DNA of 19,972 nt from an uncultured Pirellulaceae bacterium (GCA_947258905.1 CAMYKF010000609.1:1-19972), one strand, 5' to 3'; counted from the stretch's first letter, positions 1-7,555 are shown. The notes: generated from the sequence alone by a model not told the origin. Made by a program: numbers and translations.

Positions 1-777
1 AACTCGTTCGGCATTGACCGGCCCACCTTGTCGCCTGAAATGTTGAAGGCTTCGATCGAAGCCGCGCACGCCAGCGAAAAAATGGCGGTTGCTCACATCG
101 GCGACGCGGCTGGCGCACAGCTGGCGGTGGAACACGGCATCAACGGGCTGGTGCATCTGTTCGCCAATGAAAAAATCAACGACGACTTGCTGAAGCTCAT
201 GGTTGAACACGACGTTTTCGTGGTACCCACCACGGTTGTGATTCAGAACATTACCGGCCCGGTAACGGTCACTACCTTGATTGATGATGAGCACATTGGG
301 CCGCTGATGCTGGATACCGATCTGCAGGGTTTGTCGAGATCCTTTCCCAAACGTGATACCGCCACCAACTCCACCGAGAACCTGCATTACAACATCGCCG
401 CTCTGGAAGCGGCCGGGGTACCCGTGCTGGCCGGCACTGACGCACCCAACCCCGGTACGACTCACGGCGCCAGCATGCATCATGAACTGGAGTTGCTGAC
501 GACGGCCGGATTGACCAACGCACAGGCACTGGCTGCAGCCACGTCACGGGCGGCAGACAGTTTCAATCTGAAGGACCGCGGTCGTATCGCACCGGGCTGG
601 CAGGCCGATCTGCTGCTGGTGCAAGGCAATCCGTTGGAGGATATCAAGGCCACTCGGCACATTGCGGGCGTCTGGAAAGCGGGTCATGAAGTCGACCGCG
701 AGCCGCGCCGCAAGAAAGCCGAAAAGGCGCGACAACGCCACGCCGAAAAGCAAGAGAAACCGGACGACGAACCGTAG
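1..777 (+). CDS. Amidohydrolase (imidazolonepropionase-like), 5' end outside window
   Basis: The frame is open from base 1 to a TAG at 775-777, so this is the C-terminal ~258 residues of a longer protein. The family is the metal-dependent amidohydrolase superfamily (imidazolonepropionase/prolidase-like), which hydrolyses C-N bonds in a TIM barrel. Visible marks are the AHIGD segment near 100, whose His is a likely metal ligand, and LAGTDAPNPG near 430-460, which holds the conserved catalytic Asp. The closing segment ADLLLVQGNPLEDI is the usual C-terminal beta-sandwich of the superfamily. The N-terminal HxH metal motif would lie upstream of the window. The protein ends in an unusual Lys/Arg/Glu-rich tail of about 30 residues. 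The substrate cannot be told. The gene converges on the LEPR-XLL/FKBP gene. Confidence 0.88.
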   Translation, partial: NSFGIDRPTLSPEMLKASIEAAHASEKMAVAHIGDAAGAQLAVEHGINGLVHLFANEKINDDLLKLMVEHDVFVVPTTVVIQNITGPVTVTTLIDDEHIGPLMLDTDLQGLSRSFPKRDTATNSTENLHYNIAALEAAGVPVLAGTDAPNPGTTHGASMHHELELLTTAGLTNAQALAAATSRAADSFNLKDRGRIAPGWQADLLLVQGNPLEDIKATRHIAGVWKAGHEVDREPRRKKAEKARQRHAEKQEKPDDEP

Positions 778-926
778 AGCAGGTGGCAAGGAAGACTGGA
801 ACCAGAAGCCCTTTCAAAAACCTGTTTGTAGTACCGGCTTGAGCCGGATCGTGACAAATCCCGACTACAGGCGGGACTACGAACTTTCGGACTGCGAGCT
901 TTCAAAACCCGGTTTTGAAATGCCCT
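778..926. repeat. REP-like inverted repeats between convergent genes
   Basis: This gap between two convergent genes holds several small dyads. One is CCGGC-TTGA-GCCGG at about 835-848, inside a GTAGTACCGGCTTGAGCCGG unit. Another is TTCAAAAC-CCG-GTTTTGAA at 901-919, a perfect 8-bp stem with a 3-nt loop. The half-unit CTTTCAAAA occurs at both ends (about 811 and 899), so the block looks like a composite palindromic element. It could also act as a bidirectional transcription stop, but there is no U-run after either hairpin. Confidence 0.55.
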
Positions 927-2684
927 CTAGGTAAAGTCCACCAGGAAGATATCGAAGATCAGAATCGAGTTGGCCGGAATGCCGGGCCTTGGAGTACTGC
1001 CATATCCCAGTGCCGACGGGACGATCAAGGTGGCAGACCCGCCGCGGGAAATCAGCGGGATGCCTTCCTGCCAGCCCGGAATCAGGTCGGACAACAAAAA
1101 CGGCCAGTTGGATCTACTATCAAAAACACTGCCGTCTTCCAGCAACGTGCCTTTGTAGCTGACTGTGACCTCGCTGTTGAGGTTGGGGAAGTTGCCGTCG
1201 CCTTCCTGGGTGATGATGTAATACAGGCCCGACGCCGTACGCTCGGCGGTCAGGTTGTTTTCCGTCAGGTAGTTGGTGATCAGGCGGTCTTCGCTGGCTG
1301 CCTCGACGTTAACGGTACGCTGGTCTGTTCCCGCAATGCCCTCGGAGACGACTCGGAAGGAAATGACACGCGGGCCGGAGACGAAATCGTCACCCGTCAC
1401 GCCGTTGGCATAGGCCACCGAGCGCAATACTGACTCATAGTCCGCAATCGAGGCAGTGCCCGAAAGACTCAACACGCCAGTATCGGGGTCATAGAAACTA
1501 AAGATGCCGCTGGCCGGAGTGAATCTCAGGAAATCCTGCCCACTCACAAATCCCGAACTGATTTCCACCACCGCACCGTCGATCAATCCGGTGTCGGTGC
1601 CCTCGACCGTGACTTCAAGGCCCGGGTCGATGAGAGTTGGCGGATCGGTCTCGGTGTGGTTGAGCGGCGTTGAGTCGACATCAATGATGACAGGTGTTTC
1701 CAGCCCGAATGCGCCCGGATCGATTCCGGCGGAGTTGAGATAGTTGTACAGGTCGTTCAGAATCAGGTCGTAGTGACCCGTATTGATATTCTCAAACCCG
1801 CTGATGTTGCCAGACCCCAGTCCCGAACTGGCCGCGTAATCGAGGGTGTCGATACCCGCATTGCCTGCCACGGTGGAACGGGCATTGAAGGCCGCTCCGT
1901 CACCGATTACGACGTAATCGTCGTCGGCACCGGCATCGATGCGGATGTTGCGGTCCAGGTAAGCCGACCGGCCATTCTGTTCGGGCAGCACGCCGAGAAA
2001 GTCGTTTCCGGATCCCATGTTAATGATCGAGTTGCGACCGGCATTGGTGCGACCGGCCAGCAGGGCCTGATCATTGTCGGCTCCCATGTCAACAAACAAT
2101 GAGTCCATCACTACAATTTCGTCTCCGGCCAGCACATCGGCTCCAGCCCCGGTGCGGACGAAAAACGAATCGACGACGACATGCGACAGGATCGAAACAA
2201 AATCGTTACCGCTGCCGGTGAGAATGCCCGAATTGCCAACAACGAACATGTCGTCGACTTCGATCACGTTGCGACCCTCACCACCATTGACGGTCAGGTC
2301 ACTGCCCAGAGAACCGTTTCTCAGCACAACGTTGTCGTCGCCTGCGCCGCTGTCGACATCCAGACCCCAATTAAAGCGCACGCCCTGAATGGTGGCCTGG
2401 TCATGGCCGGCGCCGAGTCTCACAACAGCCTTGCGCAGCCCGGGGTAACTGGCGACAAATGGGTCCTCGCTGCCATTGATGGTGGTGCCTTCCAGCCCGA
2501 TTACGCTGGCGCTGCCCCGGCGAGTGCCTGTGATAAGAATCTGGTTGTCCGCATCGTCTCCAGTCACAAACAGCTGGCCGGAAACGATCGATACTGAAAC
2601 ATCGCCAGCCAGAAGCTGACGCGGTTCGAGCTGCTGAAAGGTCAGTTCGCTGTCGGTTCGACGTCGGTCTGTGGAGCGTGGCAT
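927..2684 (-). CDS. LEPR-XLL secreted protein with beta-roll-like repeats and C-terminal FKBP-type peptidyl-prolyl isomerase
   Basis: 585 residues. Residues 19-27 are LEPRQLLAG, the LEPR-x-LL motif that marks many exported planctomycete proteins. Residues ~30-290 are Gly/Asp-rich with repeated GAGDD, GSGND and GADDD units, resembling degenerate RTX/beta-helix repeats. Residues ~330-465 look like a cadherin/Ig-like module (LSGTASIADYESVLRSVAY). Residues ~468-585 are an FKBP-type cis-trans prolyl isomerase. The family's pocket residues appear present: Tyr510 (SYKG), Phe521-Asp522 (FDS), Trp538 (PGWQEG), Tyr561 (GYGS) and Phe580. The product should be exported and work outside the cytoplasm or at the cell surface. 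The ATG has no good Shine-Dalgarno; the start is chosen because the LEPR motif normally sits near the N terminus. Terminates with TAG. Confidence 0.85.
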   Translation of the reverse strand: MPRSTDRRRTDSELTFQQLEPRQLLAGDVSVSIVSGQLFVTGDDADNQILITGTRRGSASVIGLEGTTINGSEDPFVASYPGLRKAVVRLGAGHDQATIQGVRFNWGLDVDSGAGDDNVVLRNGSLGSDLTVNGGEGRNVIEVDDMFVVGNSGILTGSGNDFVSILSHVVVDSFFVRTGAGADVLAGDEIVVMDSLFVDMGADNDQALLAGRTNAGRNSIINMGSGNDFLGVLPEQNGRSAYLDRNIRIDAGADDDYVVIGDGAAFNARSTVAGNAGIDTLDYAASSGLGSGNISGFENINTGHYDLILNDLYNYLNSAGIDPGAFGLETPVIIDVDSTPLNHTETDPPTLIDPGLEVTVEGTDTGLIDGAVVEISSGFVSGQDFLRFTPASGIFSFYDPDTGVLSLSGTASIADYESVLRSVAYANGVTGDDFVSGPRVISFRVVSEGIAGTDQRTVNVEAASEDRLITNYLTENNLTAERTASGLYYIITQEGDGNFPNLNSEVTVSYKGTLLEDGSVFDSRSNWPFLLSDLIPGWQEGIPLISRGGSATLIVPSALGYGSTPRPGIPANSILIFDIFLVDFT

Positions 2685-2714
2685 GCGCGCGGTTCCGGAT
2701 CTGAGAAGACTGGA

Positions 2715-2742
2715 TGAGTAGATAACGCAGGGGAAACGTCAA
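2715..2742 (-). promoter_or_regulatory. Possible sigma70-type promoter of the LEPR-XLL/FKBP gene
   Basis: On the minus strand TTGACG (2742-2737) is followed after 16 bp by TACTCA (2720-2715), about 30 bp upstream of the start codon. The -35 box is good and the -10 box weak. Confidence 0.3.
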
Positions 2743-2763
2743 TAGTACTTGGGAAATATTGGA

Positions 2764-2831
2764 AGCGAAAGTCGCGAGACTCTCAACCGGCCGCCTCCAG
2801 GGGTTTTTGTAGCGAAAGTCGTGAGACTTGC
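2764..2831. repeat. Two copies of a 21-bp palindromic repeat
   Basis: AGCGAAAGTCGCGAGACTCTC at 2764-2784 (21 bases) recurs, with a few changes, as AGCGAAAGTCGTGAGACTTG at 2811-2830. Each copy carries an AAGTC-N4-GACT(T/C) dyad. Copies start 47 bp apart and lie between the divergent LEPR-XLL and cutA genes. The form resembles short dispersed repeats that are frequent in Pirellula-type genomes; that comparison is from memory. Confidence 0.55.
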
Positions 2832-2895
2832 GACACACTAACCCTCCGCTACCTGCCCCCTCGACTGGTCTGCGACCGGATTCCGCCGGAACGGC

Positions 2896-2904
2896 TGCTA
2901 TAAC
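2896..2904 (+). promoter_or_regulatory. Possible extended -10 promoter for cutA
   Basis: TGCTATAAC is an extended -10 element (TGn followed by TATAAC), 65 bp upstream of the cutA ATG. No convincing -35 box stands 17 bp upstream, which extended -10 promoters tolerate. Confidence 0.3.
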
Positions 2905-2968
2905 CCGTTCAGGCGAATCCGCTTACACTGACAGGCCTGCCATCGCAACACATTACCAATTCACCACA

Positions 2969-3301
2969 ATGACACGCTTCATTCAGATCTCAACCACCTG
3001 TGAACAAAAGCAAATTCTCGAATTCCTTGCCAGGGAACTGGTGGAAAAGAGGCTCGCCGCCTGCGTACAAATCAACGGCCCGGTGCATAGCACCTATCGC
3101 TGGCAGGGCCAGACGGAAACAGCTGAGGAATGGTTGTGTACGATCAAGACCCTTGCCGAGCGACAGGATCTGGTGGTGGCGTTTATCAAGGCCCCGCATC
3201 CCTACGACGAACCCGAAGTGATTGTCACGCCGATTACCGGGGGCAGTGAGACGTATCTCAAGTGGCTGGAACAGCAGATCGAGCCGGAGCAAGTCGAATA
3301 G
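2969..3301 (+). CDS. cutA: CutA family divalent-ion tolerance protein
   Basis: 110 residues from the ATG at 2969, matching the usual 105-115 of CutA. An upstream in-frame extension exists but reads as leader DNA. CutA forms very stable trimers with a ferredoxin-like fold and is linked to copper/divalent-cation tolerance, though its exact role is unsettled. Visible family marks are the ARELVEKRLAACVQI segment near residues 20-37, YRWQG near 45 and HPYDEPEVI near 75. Its 3' 312 bp are covered on the opposite strand by the open frame of the MnmE-like gene. It is the only plus-strand gene between 778 and 11658. Confidence 0.92.
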   Translation: MTRFIQISTTCEQKQILEFLARELVEKRLAACVQINGPVHSTYRWQGQTETAEEWLCTIKTLAERQDLVVAFIKAPHPYDEPEVIVTPITGGSETYLKWLEQQIEPEQVE

Positions 3302-4423
3302 CATTCCCAGGCGACGCTGGCAAGCTGCAGGAGCAACTTCCGTTGGCGTCAGACTTTCCCGCAAATGTTCCTGGCAAGCGCAGAGACCATCGATGTGCTC
3401 CGGGAGAAATGGCACACCGGTTTCCGCAGCCGGTTGGTGCGGCACCAAATGGTGGATAATGGCTTGCAACAACTGCTCAATCCCCTGCCCCGTCAACGCA
3501 CTGACCCGCTCGCCCGCCAACGCTTCTTCAGGCAGGTGCAAATCGCATTTATTGAAAACACGGATCTGTCCCGCAGCGGGATCGGACAGACCTTCCATGT
3601 TTGTTGCATCCACAATTTCCAGCGAGAGATCAGCGTTTTCGATTGCCTGTCGGGCCAGTGCGACTCCGGCCTGTTCGATTTCATCGCCGGCCACGCGCAG
3701 ACCGGCGGTATCAACGAACTCCACGGGCCAGCCATTAATGGCGGTCCTGGCGGTGACCAGATCGCGCGTCGTGCCGGGCATGTCGTAGACGATCGAACGC
3801 TGGTAGCCGAGGATGCGATTGATCAGGCTGCTTTTGCCCACATTCGGTTCTCCCGACACAACCACGGTCCACGGGCGGGTTAAATGCAAACCGGCGTGTT
3901 GCCAGCGCAGCAGATCACCGATGGCAGCTTGCGCCTCGGCAGTGGCTGCCGCCTCAATCCAGTGTCTTATATCGGCGATTTGTCGATCCAGCGCACCGTG
4001 AACTTGCCAGTTCATAATGGCGGCCGTTTTCCTGGTCAGCGTGTGGCCCATTTCCAGCCAGGCGTCGGCCGCGGTATCAGGGATGATGGCTGCCTGGCGG
4101 ACGGTCTGCTCCTGAAATCCGGCGCTTTGCAGATCGCCAACAATGCGCCGACTGGCCCACGCCCCGCCATGACAGTGCACTTCCAGATAGTGATCGTCGT
4201 GCACGCAAACGATGACGCCTTCTTCGGTCCACAGTCCGTACACCGGTTTCATTCGTGGCTGATCCGCCAGGGGCCTGCCATTGGCTGGTCGAAAGAACTG
4301 GTCCGTCGCCGACACAGCTTGATCGGACGAAACGGCCAGCACACAGATGGCTCCTCGACCGCTGGCGGTCAATTGGCAAACCACAGGTGGGTTGCGTCGC
4401 AATTCAAGTCGACCGAGCTTCAT
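2990..4423 (-). CDS. MnmE/TrmE-like GTPase, reduced, with C-terminal frame running antisense through cutA
   Basis: The open frame encodes 477 residues. The N-terminal part keeps traces of the MnmE folate-binding domain: GRGAICVLAV near 22-31 and YLEVHCHGG near 79-87. The segment with the family's PGEFTxRAFxNGK motif is not recognisable and the helical domain is short. The G domain is intact: GEPNVGKSS (191-199), GTTRD (217-221), DTAG (238-241), NKCD (291-294) and SAL (308-310). The CxGK C terminus of true MnmE, whose Cys is needed for tRNA U34 modification, is absent. Residues after ~374 lie antisense to cutA and are very likely not a conserved domain. It is the last gene of the obgE-coaX operon and overlaps coaX by 20 bp. 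A GTPase derived from MnmE is well supported; a role in tRNA modification is not. Confidence 0.75.
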   Translation of the reverse strand: MKLGRLELRRNPPVVCQLTASGRGAICVLAVSSDQAVSATDQFFRPANGRPLADQPRMKPVYGLWTEEGVIVCVHDDHYLEVHCHGGAWASRRIVGDLQSAGFQEQTVRQAAIIPDTAADAWLEMGHTLTRKTAAIMNWQVHGALDRQIADIRHWIEAAATAEAQAAIGDLLRWQHAGLHLTRPWTVVVSGEPNVGKSSLINRILGYQRSIVYDMPGTTRDLVTARTAINGWPVEFVDTAGLRVAGDEIEQAGVALARQAIENADLSLEIVDATNMEGLSDPAAGQIRVFNKCDLHLPEEALAGERVSALTGQGIEQLLQAIIHHLVPHQPAAETGVPFLPEHIDGLCACQEHLRESLTPTEVAPAACQRRLGMLFDLLRLDLLFQPLEIRLTAPGNRRDNHFGFVVGMRGLDKRHHQILSLGKGLDRTQPFLSCFRLALPAIGAMHRAVDLYAGGEPLFHQFPGKEFENLLLFTGG

Positions 4424-5186
4424 GAATAATCCGCGCGGCTACCATGGAGATACCATCCAGCACGAGATCCTTGACCTGCAACCAGTCGTCGGGGAGTGCA
4501 TCACGCCACGGACCCATGCCGCCGCCAGTTCCCACGACCACCGGTTTGGTCTCGCGGCTGCGCTCGATGGCTGAGACGGTTTCCCGCAAGGCGCCCAGGC
4601 CAACGTAGTACGCCCCGCTCAACATGGCTTGACGTGTCGATTTGCCGATGACCTGCTGCGGGAGTTCAATGCGCTCGGCGGAAAAGTCCGGCAAGGCAGC
4701 GGTCATGTCAGACAATGCCCGCAAACTGGTTTGAGGCCCGGCCATAATGACACCGCCTTCGTAAACGCCCTCACGGGTCACCAGATCAATCGTCAGTGCC
4801 GTGCCACAATCGATGACGACGGTGTCGGCGGACTGTCCAAACAATCGATGGGCAGCCAGGGCTGCCAGCAATCGATCCACGCCGACACTTAACGGCTGGT
4901 CGACATTGATATCCAGCGGAATGTCGGCATGCTGCACCACCGTCCACGAGGGAGCGATGTTGTCTGCCTCGCAATGATCACGCAACCTGGCAAGGTGGCG
5001 GTCGTTAACACTGGAGACAAACCAGTGCGCAGGAAATTCCAGCAATGGCGCCGGATTGCGATCCAGTAGTTCGGGCTGGATGCTGCGGCAGTCATTCCAT
5101 CCGGGTTGAAACGGCCCGTCGCCCTGCAACAGGCCCGGCAGGTACTTGATGGAACTGTTTCCCACATCGGCGACGACTATTTGCAT
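4404..5186 (-). CDS. coaX: Type III pantothenate kinase
   Basis: 260 residues, the usual length for CoaX. It catalyses ATP-dependent phosphorylation of pantothenate, the first step of coenzyme A synthesis, in the cytoplasm; the type III enzymes belong to the ASKHA fold. Family motifs seen are DVGN (7-10, phosphate loop), GVDR (102-105), DCGTALT (126-132, with the catalytic Asp) and EGG (143-145). The ATG at 5186 lies inside the last codons of obgE (10-bp overlap), and the TGA overlaps the start of the MnmE-like gene by 20 bp, indicating translational coupling within one operon. Confidence 0.93.
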   Translation of the reverse strand: MQIVVADVGNSSIKYLPGLLQGDGPFQPGWNDCRSIQPELLDRNPAPLLEFPAHWFVSSVNDRHLARLRDHCEADNIAPSWTVVQHADIPLDINVDQPLSVGVDRLLAALAAHRLFGQSADTVVIDCGTALTIDLVTREGVYEGGVIMAGPQTSLRALSDMTAALPDFSAERIELPQQVIGKSTRQAMLSGAYYVGLGALRETVSAIERSRETKPVVVGTGGGMGPWRDALPDDWLQVKDLVLDGISMVAARIIHEARST

Positions 5187-6178
5187 AATGCCTGCTCGTC
5201 CAGTTGGGAAACGATCCGCGCGGTCAGTTGGGGCAGGCCATCACCGGTGACGGCTGAAATCAACAGCACATCGCCGTCGGCTTCGGCTGCCAGTCGATCG
5301 CGGACTTCGGCGGCGCCGGGCAGTTCTGATTTGGTGACGGCCACGATTTCGGGGCGTTCGCCCAGTTGCGAATTGTAGCGGACCAGTTCGTTCCGGATCG
5401 ACCGGTAGTTCTCCACGGGGTCCGATTCGTCCAGCGGCAGCGGCTCGACCAGATGCACGATAATACCCGAGCGTTCGATATGCTTGAGGAAATCGTGTCC
5501 CAGCCCGACGCCACGATGCGCTCCGTCAATCAGGCCGGGTATGTCGGCCATTACAAACGAGCGGGTCAGATCAATCTGGACAAGGCCCAGATTTGGATAG
5601 CGGGTCGTAAACGGATAATCGGCGATTTGCGGTCGGGCCCGCGACAGGCGGCTGAGCAACGTGCTCTTGCCGGCGTTGGGCAAGCCGACCAGACCGACAT
5701 CAGCGATGACTTTCAGTTCCAGCACAATACGGCGACTCTCACCTGCTTCGCCGGGTGTCCATTGTCGCGGGGCCTGGTTGGTGGATGATTTAAAGTGCGC
5801 GTTGCCGCGTCCCCCTCGCCCGCCTTTGGCAACGACAAACTGCTGGCCTTCCTCGGTCAGGTCCTTGATTACGAAACTATCGGTCGCATCGCAGACGACC
5901 GTGCCGGCGGGTACTTCGATGACCATATCTTCACCACTGCGGCCTTGCTGGTTCTTGCCGCTGCCATGACTGCCGCGGCCGGCGCGCCACTGTTTGCGGT
6001 GTGCCAGCGCCATCAGGCTGTCAACACCACGCCGTGCAACGATCACAATATCGCCCCCCTTGCCGCCATCACCGCCATCGGGACCGCCGTGCGGAACATA
6101 GCGTTCCCGTCGAAAGCTCATGCAGCCATTGCCGCCCTTGCCCGCAGTAACTTCGATTTCCACGCGATCCAGAAACAC
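5177..6178 (-). CDS. obgE: Obg/CgtA GTPase, ribosome assembly
   Basis: 333 residues from a GTG at 6178, giving the canonical Obg N terminus MFLDRVEIEVTAGKGGNG. A TTG 60 bp further upstream is also in frame, but it lies inside the terminator hairpin at 6217-6255 and is rejected. Obg is an essential GTPase that binds the 50S subunit and links ribosome assembly with growth and stress. The glycine-rich Obg fold spans residues 1-158. The G domain follows: GLPNAGKST (165-173), the YPFTT switch (188-192), DIPGLIDG (212-219), TKSE in the place of NKxD, and a final SA motif. The protein ends soon after the G domain, so the C-terminal OCT domain of some Obg proteins is missing. First gene of the obgE-coaX-mnmE-like operon. 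Confidence 0.93.
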   Translation of the reverse strand: MFLDRVEIEVTAGKGGNGCMSFRRERYVPHGGPDGGDGGKGGDIVIVARRGVDSLMALAHRKQWRAGRGSHGSGKNQQGRSGEDMVIEVPAGTVVCDATDSFVIKDLTEEGQQFVVAKGGRGGRGNAHFKSSTNQAPRQWTPGEAGESRRIVLELKVIADVGLVGLPNAGKSTLLSRLSRARPQIADYPFTTRYPNLGLVQIDLTRSFVMADIPGLIDGAHRGVGLGHDFLKHIERSGIIVHLVEPLPLDESDPVENYRSIRNELVRYNSQLGERPEIVAVTKSELPGAAEVRDRLAAEADGDVLLISAVTGDGLPQLTARIVSQLDEQALCK

Positions 6179-6208
6179 CGGATGATCCCAGTCAAACAAC
6201 AGAGCATC

Positions 6209-6255
6209 AAAAAAAAGGCCTGTGGCCCGCTGTATCAACAGCGCGGGCCCAGGCC
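6209..6255 (-). terminator. Strong intrinsic terminator downstream of the 6315-7121 gene
   Basis: Reading the minus strand, a long GC-rich stem (arms 6255-6237 and 6232-6217, including GGCCTG and GGCCCGC pairing with one or two small bulges and an ATCA-type loop) is followed at once by eight T (6216-6209). It closes the upstream gene and lies 31 bp before the obgE start codon. Confidence 0.85.
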
Positions 6256-6257
6256 GA

Positions 6258-6285
6258 ATTGTAACTGCCCGGACGCAGCGATCAA
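6258..6285 (-). promoter_or_regulatory. Possible promoter of the obgE operon
   Basis: Minus strand TTGATC (6285-6280), 16-bp spacer, TACAAT (6263-6258). The predicted start, near 6251, would place the whole terminator hairpin inside the obgE leader RNA, so the box pair is either fortuitous or part of an attenuation arrangement. Confidence 0.35.
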
Positions 6286-6314
6286 CGAATGGACCGCGTC
6301 GCAGGCCGATTCGA

Positions 6315-7121
6315 TCAGGCAGGCTCGTCTGTGACAGGCGGACTCACCAGGTCCCACAGGACACCTTCCCCGGTGCCATCGCCACTGAAACGGACCAGCG
6401 CATTTTGCTGCTTTCGATTGAGGCACTTGATCGTGTCGCTCAAACGCCGTTTGGGGTCTGTGTCAGCGATCGGCGGCAGCGGGTCGTCGATTCGCGCGGG
6501 CCACCCGTCTTCTTCGAAGGCCGAAAGAACGGCTTCCTGATTGGTGGCACGCCACTTGAACCGCTTGACCAGAACCTGGCCGACCCGCAACTCGTGCCGC
6601 TGGTCATCCCACACCGGACTGACAGCGGTTGTTGATACCGGTGTTGCTGCGGTCGTCTTGGCAATAGCGCAGGAATTGCTGTCGCCGACCAGATCACGGG
6701 CCAGCGCTGTGATTACAAAGCATGACTTGCCCGAAAAAGTAAAACCGCCGGGCGACTCAAAGGAGCGACCAATGCCCTGCACCGCTTCGACTTCCTGGGC
6801 ATGCTCGACAAGATCCTTGCCGATCAGCCAGCGTAGTTCATCATGCGAGACACCGAGGGCATTGAGATCGGCCAGCTCGACCGCAAAGTCCCATTTGGAA
6901 CGGTCACAATCGATGGAAAATTGCCAGGCCCGCGCAAGTTTTTGCAGAGCCTGCTGAATCACGGCGTTGCCAGCCACTTCCCGCAGCAAGCTGGCATCGC
7001 CTCCGGCCACACCGGGCGGCGGCCCTGGATCGGAACCGTTGGCAGGCTCCGACAATTGTTGTTGGAATTCCGAGTGACCATTAACCTGTTCTCCGTTGTG
7101 AAGAGAAGAATGCGTCGTCAT
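6315..7121 (-). CDS. Planctomycete protein of unknown function
   Basis: 268 residues. The ATG at 7121 is chosen over an in-frame ATG 45 bp upstream because GGGGAGG lies six bases before it, a strong ribosome binding site. Residues ~1-45 are low-complexity (Gln, Gly, Pro, Ser). Residues ~50-165 may form a compact alpha-beta domain. The C-terminal ~85 residues contain PVWDDQRHELRVG, NQEAVLSAFEEDGWP and LNRKQQNALVRFSGDGTG. I recall similar blocks (DPKRRLxDTI, RFxGDGTGxGVxW) in many planctomycete proteins of unknown role, but cannot name a family. No signal peptide or membrane segment, so probably cytoplasmic. It stands alone between a promoter-like sequence and a strong terminator. Confidence 0.75.
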   Translation of the reverse strand: MTTHSSLHNGEQVNGHSEFQQQLSEPANGSDPGPPPGVAGGDASLLREVAGNAVIQQALQKLARAWQFSIDCDRSKWDFAVELADLNALGVSHDELRWLIGKDLVEHAQEVEAVQGIGRSFESPGGFTFSGKSCFVITALARDLVGDSNSCAIAKTTAATPVSTTAVSPVWDDQRHELRVGQVLVKRFKWRATNQEAVLSAFEEDGWPARIDDPLPPIADTDPKRRLSDTIKCLNRKQQNALVRFSGDGTGEGVLWDLVSPPVTDEPA

Positions 7122-7489
7122 GGATGACCTCCCCAAGTCTATCAGTCGACCGTCTGAGATCGGCATGGCTGCCGGACAAGAATCCGTGCATTACGCGAGT
7201 CATGGCGTAACCGTTCGAGATAATTGCGGCGCAATGTCGATGGACCGTCGACTCTGCATTCACAGTGAAAAGAAAAGAATGTTGATTTCCCGCCGAATCG
7301 CTGCGCGTTTCAGATTGGAAATCGAGAAAAGCCGTCGCAGCCGCTATTAGACGGGGGGCGCGGAACAATTTCAACTCAATTGCCTGCCGAATTGCCAATT
7401 ATTATTGTTGCAATCGGAATGCAAATTGCTCAAACCACAGTGCTGTCGTGCGCTGTTAAAAAACGGTTTGTGAACTTGAACGATTAGAC
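7122..7489. other. Intergenic region: long leader and promoter of the 6315-7121 gene
   Basis: No credible gene. It contains a promoter-like sequence at 7346-7374, a leader of about 218 nt with a TTACGC-N8-GCGTAA dyad at 7191-7210 and a strong Shine-Dalgarno just before 7121, then an AT-rich stretch (about 7371-7490) with tandem AATTGCC words. The far end abuts the terminator of the PEP-CTERM gene. Confidence 0.5.
7346..7374 (-). promoter_or_regulatory. Sigma70-type promoter of the 6315-7121 gene
   Basis: Minus strand TTGAAA (7374-7369), a 17-bp spacer and TCTAAT (7351-7346): one mismatch to consensus in each box, with optimal spacing. The predicted transcript starts near 7339, leaving a leader of roughly 218 nt. 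Confidence 0.5.
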
Positions 7490-7525
7490 AAAAAAAGCAT
7501 GCCCGGTCGGAGAAACCGGGCATGC
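7490..7525 (-). terminator. Intrinsic terminator of the PEP-CTERM gene
   Basis: Perfect 11-bp stem GCATGCCCGGT/ACCGGGCATGC (arms 7525-7515 and 7507-7497) with a 7-nt loop, followed on the minus strand by seven T (7496-7490). It sits 31 bp after the stop codon of the PEP-CTERM gene. Confidence 0.9.
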
Positions 7526-7555
7526 GCTTCCGGGGGGCTTCCTGAGTCGCAACGA

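Noticed and set aside
6179..6238. Upstream TTG start for obgE
   Set aside because: It lies inside the terminator hairpin and adds 20 residues not found in Obg proteins; the GTG at 6178 gives the canonical N terminus.
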